This document shows, piece by piece, positions 54,186-62,787 of a stretch of DNA of 64,000 nucleotides. The notes beneath the pieces were generated by a model. It saw only the letters and a list, made by a program, of their open reading frames with translations. It was not told where the DNA came from and made no database searches. Position numbers and translations under genes: made by a program. Position 1 is the stretch's first letter; each line of letters starts with the position of its first letter. The DNA comes from Clostridium_AD sp050717635 (GTDB lineage: Bacteria; Bacillota; Clostridia; Clostridiales; Clostridiaceae): positions 62,001 through 126,000 of the forward strand of contig NZ_JBOITO010000029.1 in assembly GCF_050717635.1 (NCBI RefSeq). Reading direction: 5' to 3'.

Positions 54186-54716
54186 TTATATAATCTCCTT
54201 TCTGTAAGTTTCACTTATTATATATTTTACTGCATTATGAAGCCTTGACCGAACTGTTCCAATGGGACAGCCTAAAATTTCAGATATTTCCTCATATTTA
54301 TAACCATAATAATGCTTTAAAATAAATACAGCTCTTTTCTCATAAGGTAACTTTAAAATAATTTTCATTACCTCTTGATATTCAAAATTTAATATTACAG
54401 TGTCTTCTAATTGTTTACCTATATCAATAGCAGTTTCTTCTATTAGTTCAAATGTCTTATTTTTTCTTAAATAATCTCTGTAAACATTAGTAGCTATTTT
54501 TATGAGCCAAGTAGAGAATTTTGCTCTAGGCTCAAATTTATTTATATTGACCACAGCTTTAAGCATGGCATCTTGAATAATATCCTGTGCTAAGTGTGGG
54601 TCTCCTACCATTTTAACTGTGTAGCCTTTTAAAATATTATAATTATCTTTTAAAAGTGAATTTAGTGCGCTTTTATTACCATTCTTAGCTTTATTAATAA
54701 GCTCTAGTTCTTCCAA
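54186..54716 (-). CDS. sigY: ECF sigma factor, SigY-like
   Basis: About 176 residues. Sigma region 2 shows HLAQDIIQDAMLKAVVNINKF and FSTWLIKIATNVYRDYLRK; region 4 shows LPYEKRAVFILKHYYGYKYEEISEIL and GTVRSRLHNA. The frame begins with TTG 54722, but GGGGTG is placed better for TTG 54716. The six-gene order sigma, YxlC, YxlD, YxlE, YxlF, YxlG equals that of the B. subtilis sigY operon. It is autoregulated by the ECF promoter directly upstream. Confidence 0.9.
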   Translation of the reverse strand: MEELELINKAKNGNKSALNSLLKDNYNILKGYTVKMVGDPHLAQDIIQDAMLKAVVNINKFEPRAKFSTWLIKIATNVYRDYLRKNKTFELIEETAIDIGKQLEDTVILNFEYQEVMKIILKLPYEKRAVFILKHYYGYKYEEISEILGCPIGTVRSRLHNAVKYIISETYRKEII

Positions 54717-54741
54717 TAACAATCACCCCTAGCAATGCTTT

Positions 54742-54767
54742 AACGTATAAATTCATCAAAAAGTTCA
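54742..54767 (-). promoter_or_regulatory. ECF autoregulatory promoter of the sigma gene
   Basis: TGAACT (54762-54767), 16-base spacer, CGTT (54742-54745) on the minus strand, close to the SigY consensus TGAACG-N16-CGTC. Confidence 0.7.
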
Positions 54768-54942
54768 CTACATTTATTATAATTCATAATATTAATTAAT
54801 TTTACTATTATTCTTTAATCATTAAATAATATATCGTTTAATAAAATAGTATTCAATTCCAATATAATTGTCAATCCTTTATTTAAATGTTTTATATTAC
54901 TAGTTAAAGACCATTAATATTTTCTGTAAAATGTTAATAATT

Positions 54943-54976
54943 AAAAAAAATAAGCTCTTAAAAATTAAGAGCTTAT
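54943..54976 (-). terminator. Terminator of the secreted protein gene
   Basis: Stem ATAAGCTCTTAA/TTAAGAGCTTAT, short loop, TTTTTTTT tail on the minus strand. Confidence 0.9.
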
Positions 54977-55008
54977 CTGTATAACCTTTAAATAGCAATT
55001 GCTTATAT

Positions 55009-55860
55009 CTAATGAATATGTTTTAAACTTACTTTATTAGTATCTAGCTTTATATTTTTGCCGTCCCATTTCCATTCAGATTTTAAATACCCCAGTGTAT
55101 CTGCATTGCATGTTCCTACTATGCGTTGGTATGCAATTAATTCATATGTTCCATTTTTATCTGTGTCTATTGGGGTTATTTCAGAAAATCCGTCCATCCA
55201 CGGTTCAATACTTTGTTTGATCTTCCCATCTTTATCATATATATTTGAGTCAATATATTGAATCTTATTAGGTGATAAATCAATTACAAAAGTTTTATTT
55301 AATTTCTTACTACTTAGATTCACCATAAAATTATCTTCGAATTTACCTGTTAGATCTATTTCACTGTTATAATTTTGGCTATTCCAAAGTACACTTAGTT
55401 TTTTTTCCTTAAACTTAATAATAGAATAGTCTATAAATCCACCACTTCCACCCGTTGGCATTTTTACAAAAATATCAGGCACTTTATCTCCATTAAAATC
55501 GCCTAAAAATACTGTAGGTTGATATCCTCCATTGTATTTTCCTAAAGATGACCTTATGAATTTTTTGCTTTTTCCATTTTGAACTATTATACTCAAATTC
55601 TCAAAATATATATCTGCTTTCTTTGCTTTTGTGCCTGTTAAAATCACATTATCTTTTACGTTATCACCAGTTATATCAACATATTTGTAGTCTGAAATAT
55701 AAGTATTTTTACTTAGGTTTAGTTTAGGTATTGATATAAGTGAATCTATTTTATAGTTTTGCAGTTTTGGTTTTGTAATACCTTGAGCACTTGTTATAGG
55801 TCCTGCAATAATGAGCGAACTTAAAAATATGGTTAATAGGATAAGCTTTTTATTTTTCAT
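55009..55860 (-). CDS. Secreted FG-GAP/VCBS-like repeat protein
   Basis: A 283-residue protein from ATG 55860, chosen because AATGGAGGAATAATT precedes it; an upstream in-frame codon has no ribosome site. The signal peptide is KKLILLTIFLSSLIIAGPITSAQG. Repeated Asp-rich motifs DITGDNVKDNVIL, GDFNGDKVPDIFV and DTDKNGTYELIAY resemble FG-GAP/VCBS beta-propeller Ca2+ loops. Function unknown; such proteins often lie in clostridial surface loci. It has its own terminator and is outside the SigY operon. Confidence 0.85.
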   Translation of the reverse strand: MKNKKLILLTIFLSSLIIAGPITSAQGITKPKLQNYKIDSLISIPKLNLSKNTYISDYKYVDITGDNVKDNVILTGTKAKKADIYFENLSIIVQNGKSKKFIRSSLGKYNGGYQPTVFLGDFNGDKVPDIFVKMPTGGSGGFIDYSIIKFKEKKLSVLWNSQNYNSEIDLTGKFEDNFMVNLSSKKLNKTFVIDLSPNKIQYIDSNIYDKDGKIKQSIEPWMDGFSEITPIDTDKNGTYELIAYQRIVGTCNADTLGYLKSEWKWDGKNIKLDTNKVSLKHIH

Positions 55861-55969
55861 AATTATTCCTCCATTAGAACTGATTAGTTTATACAACTAT
55901 AATATCATGTTTATTTACATAAATAGTTACAATTCAGAGAAGGTTTAGTTACATAATAGTAACAGCTTT

Positions 55970-56110
55970 ATATTCAAGTTTTCCAGTCCCATATTTCTAT
56001 TTTGTTATGTGATTTGATTTTCTAATGTCTAGCATTTATCATGACCCTTTGGGCATTAATGTAATTTTGAAGAACATTGAAATAATGAGATGGTTTATTT
56101 TCATTCCATT
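55970..56110 (-). pseudogene. Relic copy of the nuclease/helicase gene junction
   Basis: 55970-56010 matches the inside of the nuclease gene (about 56809-56848) nearly base for base. 56011-56110 continues as a diverged match to 57195-57293, the end of the UvrD gene and the start of the nuclease gene. About 345 bases between the two parts are missing. Order and orientation are kept, so this is the scar of a second copy that suffered deletion. Confidence 0.8.
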
Positions 56111-56187
56111 ATCAGTATATAGTATAATTATACTACGGTTTACGTTGCAATAGGCTTAAAATATAGGGCTTTCACATGCTTTGACAT

Positions 56188-56340
56188 TTACTTATCTTCA
56201 GGATGTTTTGAACCATATACTTCTACAAGGAGTTGACCGAAGGAGTGTATATCTCCTGACCACAAAACACATATAAAAACAATAGGTATACATATACTAA
56301 ATAAAATTTTTCGTATCAAGTTATATTTACATTGTTTCAA
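56188..56340 (-). CDS. Small hydrophobic peptide gene (50 residues, TTG start)
   Basis: AAAAAAGGAG lies nine bases before TTG 56340. The product begins KQCKYNLIRKILF, has one membrane helix (ILFSICIPIVFICVLW) and a polar tail (SGDIHSFGQLLVEVYGSKHPEDK in pieces). The layout, positive N-terminus plus helix plus short tail, fits a membrane peptide or an exported peptide precursor. It lies between the relic and the intact nuclease gene. Not a known family. Confidence 0.5.
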   Translation of the reverse strand: MKQCKYNLIRKILFSICIPIVFICVLWSGDIHSFGQLLVEVYGSKHPEDK

Positions 56341-56465
56341 AATAATTCGCTCCTTTTTTAAGAAATATGCCCCTACACATTTAGTTTATTTAAAGTTTTT
56401 GTTATATATGATTTTTTAATATTCAAACTATATTTTCTGTTTATAAAAAGTATTAATGCTAACAG

Positions 56466-57218
56466 TTAAGCATAGCCTAAAACAAAAGCATCACATACGT
56501 GATTTACTCCAGCAAATTCACAATACTTACAATGCTTACTATATAGTTCTTTATTGAAATCAGAACCAAAATCATAATTATCTAATCTGCATATTAGTTC
56601 CATGATTTTTTCTTCGTGAATTTTATGAATACTCTCTGTATAATTAATAGTAATGATATCCTCTTCAAACTGAGGTTGCCAAAAATTCATAGTTATATTT
56701 TCTAGAGGTATCTCTTTATCAAACACTTCCAAAGACCTTTCTCCTAATATATACATATAAATAATAGCTTGCATTCTTTTACATACTTCTTTATAATCCA
56801 GTTTCCTATTCTCAGTTTTCCAGTCCCATATTTCTATTTTGTTATTTGGTCTAATAACTATTAAATCGTATTTTGCTTGGATTCTAATATCATCTTTTCT
56901 CATTTTAATTTCATACTCTGTTAAATATATATTTTCATCTGAAATTAGAAATTTTTCTTTTAATGAATTATACCAATTAATAAGTTCACTATTACTTTTA
57001 TTTATGTTCACAGGTATATTTGAAAAGTATCGTTGACAAATAAGGTGAAAATCTAGTCCCATGTTCATATTTTCATAATAATCCTCATTATTTATTGAAT
57101 CTTTTTTCCATCTAACATTGTCTAAATACTTTATCTTAAATTTTAAGGGGCATTTATCAAAGGTGTTTAATAAATTTTGACTATAGTAGATGTGCTTTAA
57201 TTTTCTGATATCTAGCAT
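56466..57218 (-). CDS. PD-(D/E)XK nuclease with 4Fe-4S Cys cluster (AddB/Cas4-like)
   Basis: A 250-residue protein. The nuclease core shows MGLDFHLICQRYF (motif with His), AKYDLIVIRPNN and IEIWDWKTEN (D...E/DxK). One N-terminal Cys (Cys23, TFDKCPLKFK) and three C-terminal Cys (CKYCEFAGVNHVC, 230, 233, 242) give the C1...C3 pattern of the 4Fe-4S nucleases of AddB and Cas4. ATG 57218 follows AAAGGGGTGATGG and overlaps the helicase stop by 7 bases. It probably acts with the two helicase-like proteins as a split AddAB-type nuclease. Confidence 0.85.
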   Translation of the reverse strand: MLDIRKLKHIYYSQNLLNTFDKCPLKFKIKYLDNVRWKKDSINNEDYYENMNMGLDFHLICQRYFSNIPVNINKSNSELINWYNSLKEKFLISDENIYLTEYEIKMRKDDIRIQAKYDLIVIRPNNKIEIWDWKTENRKLDYKEVCKRMQAIIYMYILGERSLEVFDKEIPLENITMNFWQPQFEEDIITINYTESIHKIHEEKIMELICRLDNYDFGSDFNKELYSKHCKYCEFAGVNHVCDAFVLGYA

Positions 57219-59419
57219 TTACCATCACCCCTTTGGCTATTAATGTAGCTTTGAAGAACATAAAAATAATGTGACGGCTTATTTTCATTCCATTTCCCCT
57301 CATTAGATTTAGATGCCATTAAAATCAAGTATTCTTTTGCTCTAGTTATTCCTACATATAAAAGTCTTATCTTCTCATTTATAATTTGTATTTTAGCTTC
57401 CATTAATGGATCTTCACAAATACTATTTCCTAGAATTTTTGCAATTTCAGCGCGGCAAAGCACTGTGGGGTTTTTAAATTCGTTTTTCAAATAATAATAG
57501 TCTTTAAATTTATCCGTTGCCATATATGGGTATTGATAAGCTGTGATATTTAATATTAATACGCAATCCCACTCCAGTCCTTTAGCTTTATGACAAGTAG
57601 CTACTGTTATTCTATCAGGGGTTGGTTCATACCCTTCTAAGTCATAAATTATACCTGAAATATAATTTAAAATACTGTTTTTTTCATCTAGCAGCTGTTC
57701 CCCTAAGTATCCTAATGTAAATCCACTATTATCGCTAGACTTTAATCTACTATATGTTGCAACTGCCTCTGCCATTGCTCTATTTTCAAGACTGAAATTT
57801 AAAACATCGCTAATATGCAAAATCAATTTATCTAAATGTGTTTGTGGATATTCAAATATACTTTTAATTTGTTCCATGGATGTTATAAATTCTTTATATA
57901 CCTTTGAATTTAAAATTTCTCCTGGAATATCTTTTGGATCAATTATTTTTCCTTCGGGATACATAAGCTTTTCCACTTCATAAGTTTGTATAAAATCAAG
58001 CAACTTTTGACTTTCTTCATTTTGCTCCTCTATAAACACGTTTTGAATTAAATTTTTAAATCTAACACTATCTTGTGGCCTTGAAATAAACTCTAATAAA
58101 TAACCTAAAGTACTCGTAACTTTAATTCTTTTATCTGATTTATTTGATAGTTCATCACATACAATATTTAACGCTCTGAGTTTATCCGCTATTTCTCTAA
58201 CCTGGTTATTATATGGAACTAATATTGCACAGGTTTTACTTGGATGTTTTTCTTTGAATTTTTGTGCTAGCTTAATAGCCCTTTGCATTTCATCTTCACT
58301 TGAGCTACAAACCATAGCGCTTATCCCATAATTATGTGCAATAGATGTTATATTTTTAGTGTCCTCTGTGAGACTTTTGATCTCCTGATTTACTAATGCG
58401 CCTCTACATTTTTCTTCTTCATGATGATTATTTGTAAACACAACTAATTCGTTCGCTAAATTAATAATATTATTTGTACTACGACCTGCCATAAACATTT
58501 GGAACACATCATTTGCATTATCACTAAACTCCGTAAAAAATTTCGGATCTGAAGCTGTGAAAGTTCCTGTTATGCTTTGATTAACATCCCCTACCCTAAC
58601 TAAATTACCACTTTTATCTGTGATTAAACTAAGTATTTTTCCCTGAATTAAATTTGAGTCTTGACATTCATCTTCAAATACAAAGGTGTATTTTTTTTGT
58701 AATTTTAATCTAAGCACATCATCTGTTTTTAAAAGCTTATATGCAAGAATTAACAAATCATTATAATCTATATATCCCTCTTTTTTTAGAATTTCAGTGT
58801 AGGATGTATAAATTTCAGCTATATGTACTAAACTACTATTTTCATTTAAATATTTTAACTCACTTTTCAATTTTTCAGGAGAAATATCGTTTATTTTAAG
58901 TTCACCAATAATTGTATCCACTGTCTTGAAGAAATCATTCCACCAATCATTTTGTTTAACTTCGTATTTATTTAAGCCTTTATCTGATATCATAGCCTTA
59001 AATACACGCTCTCCTCCTTTCCTTCTCCACTGTGAAATACAATTATTTAAGTATAAACTTTTATTTACATCATCCAATATTTTAAATTCTTCATTAACCC
59101 CCATTACATCTGGTCTATCTTTTAAAATTTTCAGAGCCAAACTATGAATAGTCATAACCTCATAATCATTACTTGCAGTTATACCACTATTTTGTAACAC
59201 TCTAGAAATCCTATGTTTAAAATTATTCACTGCACTATTCATAAAAGTCACTATAAGTATTTTTCCAGGTTTATGGACTTTGCCTTTTATAAGTTCACAT
59301 ACTAGATTACATATTATAAAAGTTTTTCCTGCTCCCGGAACTGCGGGTACTGCCATAGTTCCTCCACGATATTCCATTATAGGCTTTTGATCATCCCTAT
59401 AGATTATTTCCTTCAACAT
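57212..59419 (-). CDS. UvrD/AddA-type SF1 DNA helicase, all motifs intact
   Basis: About 735 residues. Walker A VPAVPGAGKTFIICNL; Walker B FVFEDECQDSN; motif III VGDVNQSITGTF; motif IV MFMAGRSTNNI; motif V TVATCHKAKGLEWD; motif VI RLLYVGITRAKEYLILMA. Active 3'-5' DNA translocation is expected. There is no nuclease domain, unlike AddA, and the nuclease is the next gene. The frame starts at GTG 59434. GAGGTG is too near ATG 59419, and TTG 59416 is the better-spaced choice, so the start is uncertain by a few codons. It overlaps the upstream gene by 23 bases. Confidence 0.92.
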   Translation of the reverse strand: MLKEIIYRDDQKPIMEYRGGTMAVPAVPGAGKTFIICNLVCELIKGKVHKPGKILIVTFMNSAVNNFKHRISRVLQNSGITASNDYEVMTIHSLALKILKDRPDVMGVNEEFKILDDVNKSLYLNNCISQWRRKGGERVFKAMISDKGLNKYEVKQNDWWNDFFKTVDTIIGELKINDISPEKLKSELKYLNENSSLVHIAEIYTSYTEILKKEGYIDYNDLLILAYKLLKTDDVLRLKLQKKYTFVFEDECQDSNLIQGKILSLITDKSGNLVRVGDVNQSITGTFTASDPKFFTEFSDNANDVFQMFMAGRSTNNIINLANELVVFTNNHHEEEKCRGALVNQEIKSLTEDTKNITSIAHNYGISAMVCSSSEDEMQRAIKLAQKFKEKHPSKTCAILVPYNNQVREIADKLRALNIVCDELSNKSDKRIKVTSTLGYLLEFISRPQDSVRFKNLIQNVFIEEQNEESQKLLDFIQTYEVEKLMYPEGKIIDPKDIPGEILNSKVYKEFITSMEQIKSIFEYPQTHLDKLILHISDVLNFSLENRAMAEAVATYSRLKSSDNSGFTLGYLGEQLLDEKNSILNYISGIIYDLEGYEPTPDRITVATCHKAKGLEWDCVLILNITAYQYPYMATDKFKDYYYLKNEFKNPTVLCRAEIAKILGNSICEDPLMEAKIQIINEKIRLLYVGITRAKEYLILMASKSNEGKWNENKPSHYFYVLQSYINSQRGDGKC

Positions 59420-61475
59420 CTTCACCTCGCTCACTTAAAACTTCTACAAGAATATCTGAAAATATACTTTCTTGTTGATATCCATTTAAAGAATATTCAC
59501 TACCATATATATATAATTCACTCTTACATTTCCTTAAAAGTCCGTGTACAACGGAAATTAAAATTCCGTATATATTAGTATTTTCTTTTTCATGAGTATA
59601 GATATCATTAATATCCCAATTACTTCTTAATACATAGGAGTTTGATAATTCCTTTATATTTCTTGAACACCACATATTGCTGTTAATATCTGTCCATATT
59701 TGAACCTTAGAACTTAAATTAGAGGTTAAATAAGTATAGGGTGATGTTAAAAGTATACTATTATATTGTAATAACATCTCTTGGATTTCATTCGATGAAT
59801 AAAATTCACTCCCTTCTCTTAGTATAAATTCTATAAATCTTTCTTCCGAAGACCTTCCTTTAAATTCTAATTTATTTAGTGTATTTACGAACCCTTCGCA
59901 GCGCTCATATAAATTTATGTAGTCCTCTATATGTTCTTTAACTTTTGGCAGCAATATAAGCACTTCTAAAAATGCTTTTCTGAAAAATTCAGCTAGTGGC
60001 ACCTTGTGCTCTGAAAAATGAATTTTATAATCTTCTATCCATTTTTTAAGTTTAATATATTTATCTACATAAGTAGCTCCTACTCTATCTATCACTTCAT
60101 TATTAAGCTCCGGAAGCCCGCTTGTCACTAACGAAGATAATAATGAACTTCTAACTGGATCTAGTTGTAATATAAAAGAAAAAAAGTTTTTATAATGTTC
60201 TTCCGTTAATTTTATACTTTTATAATCATTACAGAGTAACGCAAGTACTATTAATGGGTGTAAATATTCATTGTCTATAAATCTATATTTTTTTGTAGTC
60301 TCTATAATTGATATACCTAATATTTTTGCTTTTTTCTGTAGCGCGTAGGCCATAATAAAATCATTAAACGGACAAATTACAGCTATATCCACAGGCTTAA
60401 AACCTTGAATTAATAGCTGTTCAATTTTTAATAATATCTTCTGGACCATTTCTGATCTTAGTTGTGATGTCATATCTATATAAGCTTCTAAATTTCCATT
60501 TATCACTTCTTCTTTATAGTGGTTATGTGCCCTATTATCTATTATCTGTGCAAAATTTATAAATTCATCATTGCAGCAAAAATGATTATCTACCGTAAGT
60601 TCATGGTATTCAACATTTAATTTTTTCTTTAGATAATCAGTATTAGCCCCATAATAACTACAAAATCCACCCTTTGGGTTATAAAATAAGTATGCCTTAT
60701 TTACATTGTTAATAATCTTTAAGATAAGTTCTAGTTCTGCTGGTGAAGCCTCATCTATATCATCTACAATAAGATATTTTATATTATTAATACTACAATA
60801 TCTTGCGTCCTTAAGTACATAATTATTATAAAGGTAAAAACACAATCCATAATCTACAACACCATTACCTAACAATTTTGATATGTAATACTCGGTTACT
60901 TCATCTAATTGATTATAAGTTTCTTTCACTAAAAAATCCTTTACCTCTAATGAATTATATAGCCTAGTTCCTATTTCATTAAAAGGTACTAATGATAGCG
61001 CCGCATTATTAATGTTAGATATCAAATCTGAAGCTATTTTAGAAGAAGTTGATGTTATATCACTAAAGTACCCTTTAGATGTTCTAAAGTGTTCCACTAA
61101 TGCTTTCATTGCATAATTTGTAGCATCAAAAGATGCAAATTCAGGTTTTAATGCATTAGTTTTTATTTCATCGCATTTCTCCACTACATATGGCCAATAA
61201 AGTGACAGCTCTTTTCTAATAAATCCATAGTAGGAGCTTTTTCTAATCTCAGAACTGGTATTAAAAATCATATCTTTTGTCCATGTTATATTTTGATATT
61301 TATTCATGAACAAACACAATATGCTTGTGCTTTTAATTTTTTCAACTTCTATCATGTTCTTGTATTTAGAAATTGCCAGAGTTGTCTTTCCACTGGCAGA
61401 ATTCCCTTTAACTAAGATACATTGCTGTGTAAATTTATTTTGATTTATTATTTTGTTAGCTTCTGCATATTTCAT
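59397..61475 (-). CDS. AddB-like SF1 ATPase, partly degenerate
   Basis: A 692-residue protein. Walker A VKGNSASGKTTLAIS is intact (Lys30). The Walker B region reads YLIVDDIDEASPAE, with DDIDE in place of DExQD. FYNPKGGFCSYYGA resembles motif III and LTVDNHFCCNDEFI motif IV; the later VHGLLRKCKSELYIYG resembles the motif VI region but lacks Arg at the usual place. It looks like the inactive or scanning partner of AddB/RecC type without the nuclease. It is the first gene of the three-gene cassette; ATTGAGGTGATACA precedes ATG 61475. Confidence 0.8.
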   Translation of the reverse strand: MKYAEANKIINQNKFTQQCILVKGNSASGKTTLAISKYKNMIEVEKIKSTSILCLFMNKYQNITWTKDMIFNTSSEIRKSSYYGFIRKELSLYWPYVVEKCDEIKTNALKPEFASFDATNYAMKALVEHFRTSKGYFSDITSTSSKIASDLISNINNAALSLVPFNEIGTRLYNSLEVKDFLVKETYNQLDEVTEYYISKLLGNGVVDYGLCFYLYNNYVLKDARYCSINNIKYLIVDDIDEASPAELELILKIINNVNKAYLFYNPKGGFCSYYGANTDYLKKKLNVEYHELTVDNHFCCNDEFINFAQIIDNRAHNHYKEEVINGNLEAYIDMTSQLRSEMVQKILLKIEQLLIQGFKPVDIAVICPFNDFIMAYALQKKAKILGISIIETTKKYRFIDNEYLHPLIVLALLCNDYKSIKLTEEHYKNFFSFILQLDPVRSSLLSSLVTSGLPELNNEVIDRVGATYVDKYIKLKKWIEDYKIHFSEHKVPLAEFFRKAFLEVLILLPKVKEHIEDYINLYERCEGFVNTLNKLEFKGRSSEERFIEFILREGSEFYSSNEIQEMLLQYNSILLTSPYTYLTSNLSSKVQIWTDINSNMWCSRNIKELSNSYVLRSNWDINDIYTHEKENTNIYGILISVVHGLLRKCKSELYIYGSEYSLNGYQQESIFSDILVEVLSERGEDVEGNNL

Positions 61476-61548
61476 TGTATCACCTCAATATAATCCATTA
61501 TCTTATATTTTACCATATTTAGCATAAGTTAAACAAAACACTCTATAT

Positions 61549-61995
61549 TTACTCCTCACCGCTATCACTTTTATGCCTAGATATATTACCAAAAGCTATA
61601 ATAGATAAAAGAACTAAAATGAATATACTAATTATTATAATTACGGGTCCAAAATTTGAAAAAAACGGTACCTTCCCTTTGAAAGATAAGGTTATGGTCG
61701 CTCCTATAATTAGAAAAAAAACAGATAAAATAACCCCTCCTATTATATACTTAGAATTTATATTTCTACTATTCACACCTAAATATGCTCCTGCCCATAC
61801 TGTCCTTATAAGATAATATCCCATACATATATTTATAATTATAAGCACATTCATAGGGTAAGCTATCCATTCAATCCCAATATTATAAAGTCCCAGATCT
61901 ATAAAAAGCAGATAGAACATTGCCATAAAACAGTTATTCCCGATTTTATTTCTCTTTTGAACTTGCATTTCATCTAGTTTGTCATTTTTATACAT
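61549..61995 (-). CDS. Membrane protein partner of an XRE regulator
   Basis: A 148-residue protein from ATG 61995 (GGGGAGG nine bases before; upstream in-frame codons are too close). It has a short polar N-terminus (YKNDKLDEMQVQKRNKIG) and four helices (FMAMFYLLFIDLGLY; MNVLIIINICMGYYLI; IIGGVILSVFFLIIGAT; IIIISIFILVLLSIIAF). Such DUF-type proteins are often found overlapping small XRE genes, as here (8-base overlap). Function unknown. Confidence 0.82.
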   Translation of the reverse strand: MYKNDKLDEMQVQKRNKIGNNCFMAMFYLLFIDLGLYNIGIEWIAYPMNVLIIINICMGYYLIRTVWAGAYLGVNSRNINSKYIIGGVILSVFFLIIGATITLSFKGKVPFFSNFGPVIIIISIFILVLLSIIAFGNISRHKSDSGEE

Positions 61996-62197
61996 TGCTA
62001 TCATCCTCCCCAAAAATCTGATCTAATGTTTTACCAAGTACTTTGCATATATCTCTACACAATTGTATTGACGGATTATACCCACCGTTTTCAATTGCAT
62101 TTATCGTTTGTCTAGTCACACCAACAGCTTCTGCAACTTCCTTTTGTGACATGTCTTTTCCGGCCCTTGCAGATTTAAACTTTAGATTTTTACTCAC
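61988..62197 (-). CDS. XRE-family transcriptional regulator (69 residues)
   Basis: A minimal Cro/CI-type protein. The helix-turn-helix is MSQKEVAEAVGVTRQTINAIENGGYNPSIQ, read in two parts. GAGGTGA fits GTG 62197, so the longer frame from 62266 is not used. Its -10/-35 lie immediately upstream. It forms a two-gene unit with the membrane protein. Likely an autorepressor. It is divergent from the PadR gene. Confidence 0.93.
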   Translation of the reverse strand: MSKNLKFKSARAGKDMSQKEVAEAVGVTRQTINAIENGGYNPSIQLCRDICKVLGKTLDQIFGEDDSNV

Positions 62198-62216
62198 ATT
62201 ATTCACCTCTAAATAA

Positions 62217-62245
62217 ATAGTAACATAAATGATACCATGTGTCAA
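62217..62245 (-). promoter_or_regulatory. Promoter of XRE/membrane-protein unit
   Basis: TTGACA (62240-62245), 17 bases, TACTAT (62217-62222) on the minus strand. The leader is only about 13 bases. Confidence 0.7.
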
Positions 62246-62324
62246 ATATATATTACATATAGTCAATAATCTTATACTCCCATAACCAAGGAATCATACC
62301 ACTAAATTTAATTTACACTATATA

Positions 62325-62352
62325 TTGACATAATATATTATAGTGTTATTAT
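62325..62352 (+). promoter_or_regulatory. Promoter of PadR/FtsW-like unit
   Basis: TTGACA (62325-62330), 16 bases, TATTAT (62347-62352) on the plus strand. Confidence 0.7.
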
Positions 62353-62363
62353 TATACATATAG

Positions 62364-62408
62364 TTACTATGTATCGACTTACTATGTATCGGCTTACTAA
62401 GTATCAAT
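62364..62408 (+). repeat. Three 15-bp direct repeats, likely PadR operators
   Basis: TTACTATGTATCGAC, TTACTATGTATCGGC and TTACTAAGTATCAAT follow one another at 62364, 62379 and 62394. The first also forms an inverted pair with upstream ATACATA (arms ATACATA/TATGTAT, seven bases apart). They lie just after the predicted transcription start. Confidence 0.65.
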
Positions 62409-62445
62409 AATATTATACCATAACCATTATAAAGGAGGAGATAAG

Positions 62446-62787
62446 ATGTCAATAAACAAAGAACTTTTAAAAGGAAGTACGGTAATTCTTATACTTAAGT
62501 TAATTAATAAAAAACCAATGTATGGATATGAGATGATAAAAGAGATGGAAGAAAAATCAAATGGGATATTTACATTAAAAGAAGGGACACTCTATCCAAT
62601 TCTTCATACCTTAGAGGCAAAGGGACTTGTAGAAGCATATTGGGATGAAGGCTGTGGAAATCGCCCCAGAAAATACTACAGGATAATGGAGGCAGGTCGA
62701 TTATCTTTAAAGAAAAAAGAAGAAGAATGGACAACTTTCCGTTCCACAGTTGATAAAATATTATTGGAGGCTGTATTATGGGCGTAG
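62446..62787 (+). CDS. PadR-family transcriptional regulator
   Basis: A 113-residue winged-helix protein with PadR hallmarks: GSTVILILKLINKKPMYGYEM, TLKEGTLYPILHTLEAKGLVE and GNRPRKYYRIMEAG. AAAGGAGGAG precedes ATG 62446. It overlaps the next gene by 10 bases (TGGGCGTAG contains the next ATG just before), a coupling typical of PadR with a target that carries a HAAS-like domain. Confidence 0.95.
   Translation: MSINKELLKGSTVILILKLINKKPMYGYEMIKEMEEKSNGIFTLKEGTLYPILHTLEAKGLVEAYWDEGCGNRPRKYYRIMEAGRLSLKKKEEEWTTFRSTVDKILLEAVLWA

Noticed and set aside
56466..61475. Cas4/CRISPR adaptation module
   Set aside because: The nuclease has Cas4-like Cys spacing, but no cas1, cas2 or repeats exist here and its partners are UvrD-like, as in AddAB.
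62364..62408. CRISPR-like array
   Set aside because: The three 15-bp units are directly adjacent with no spacers, and no cas genes are present.
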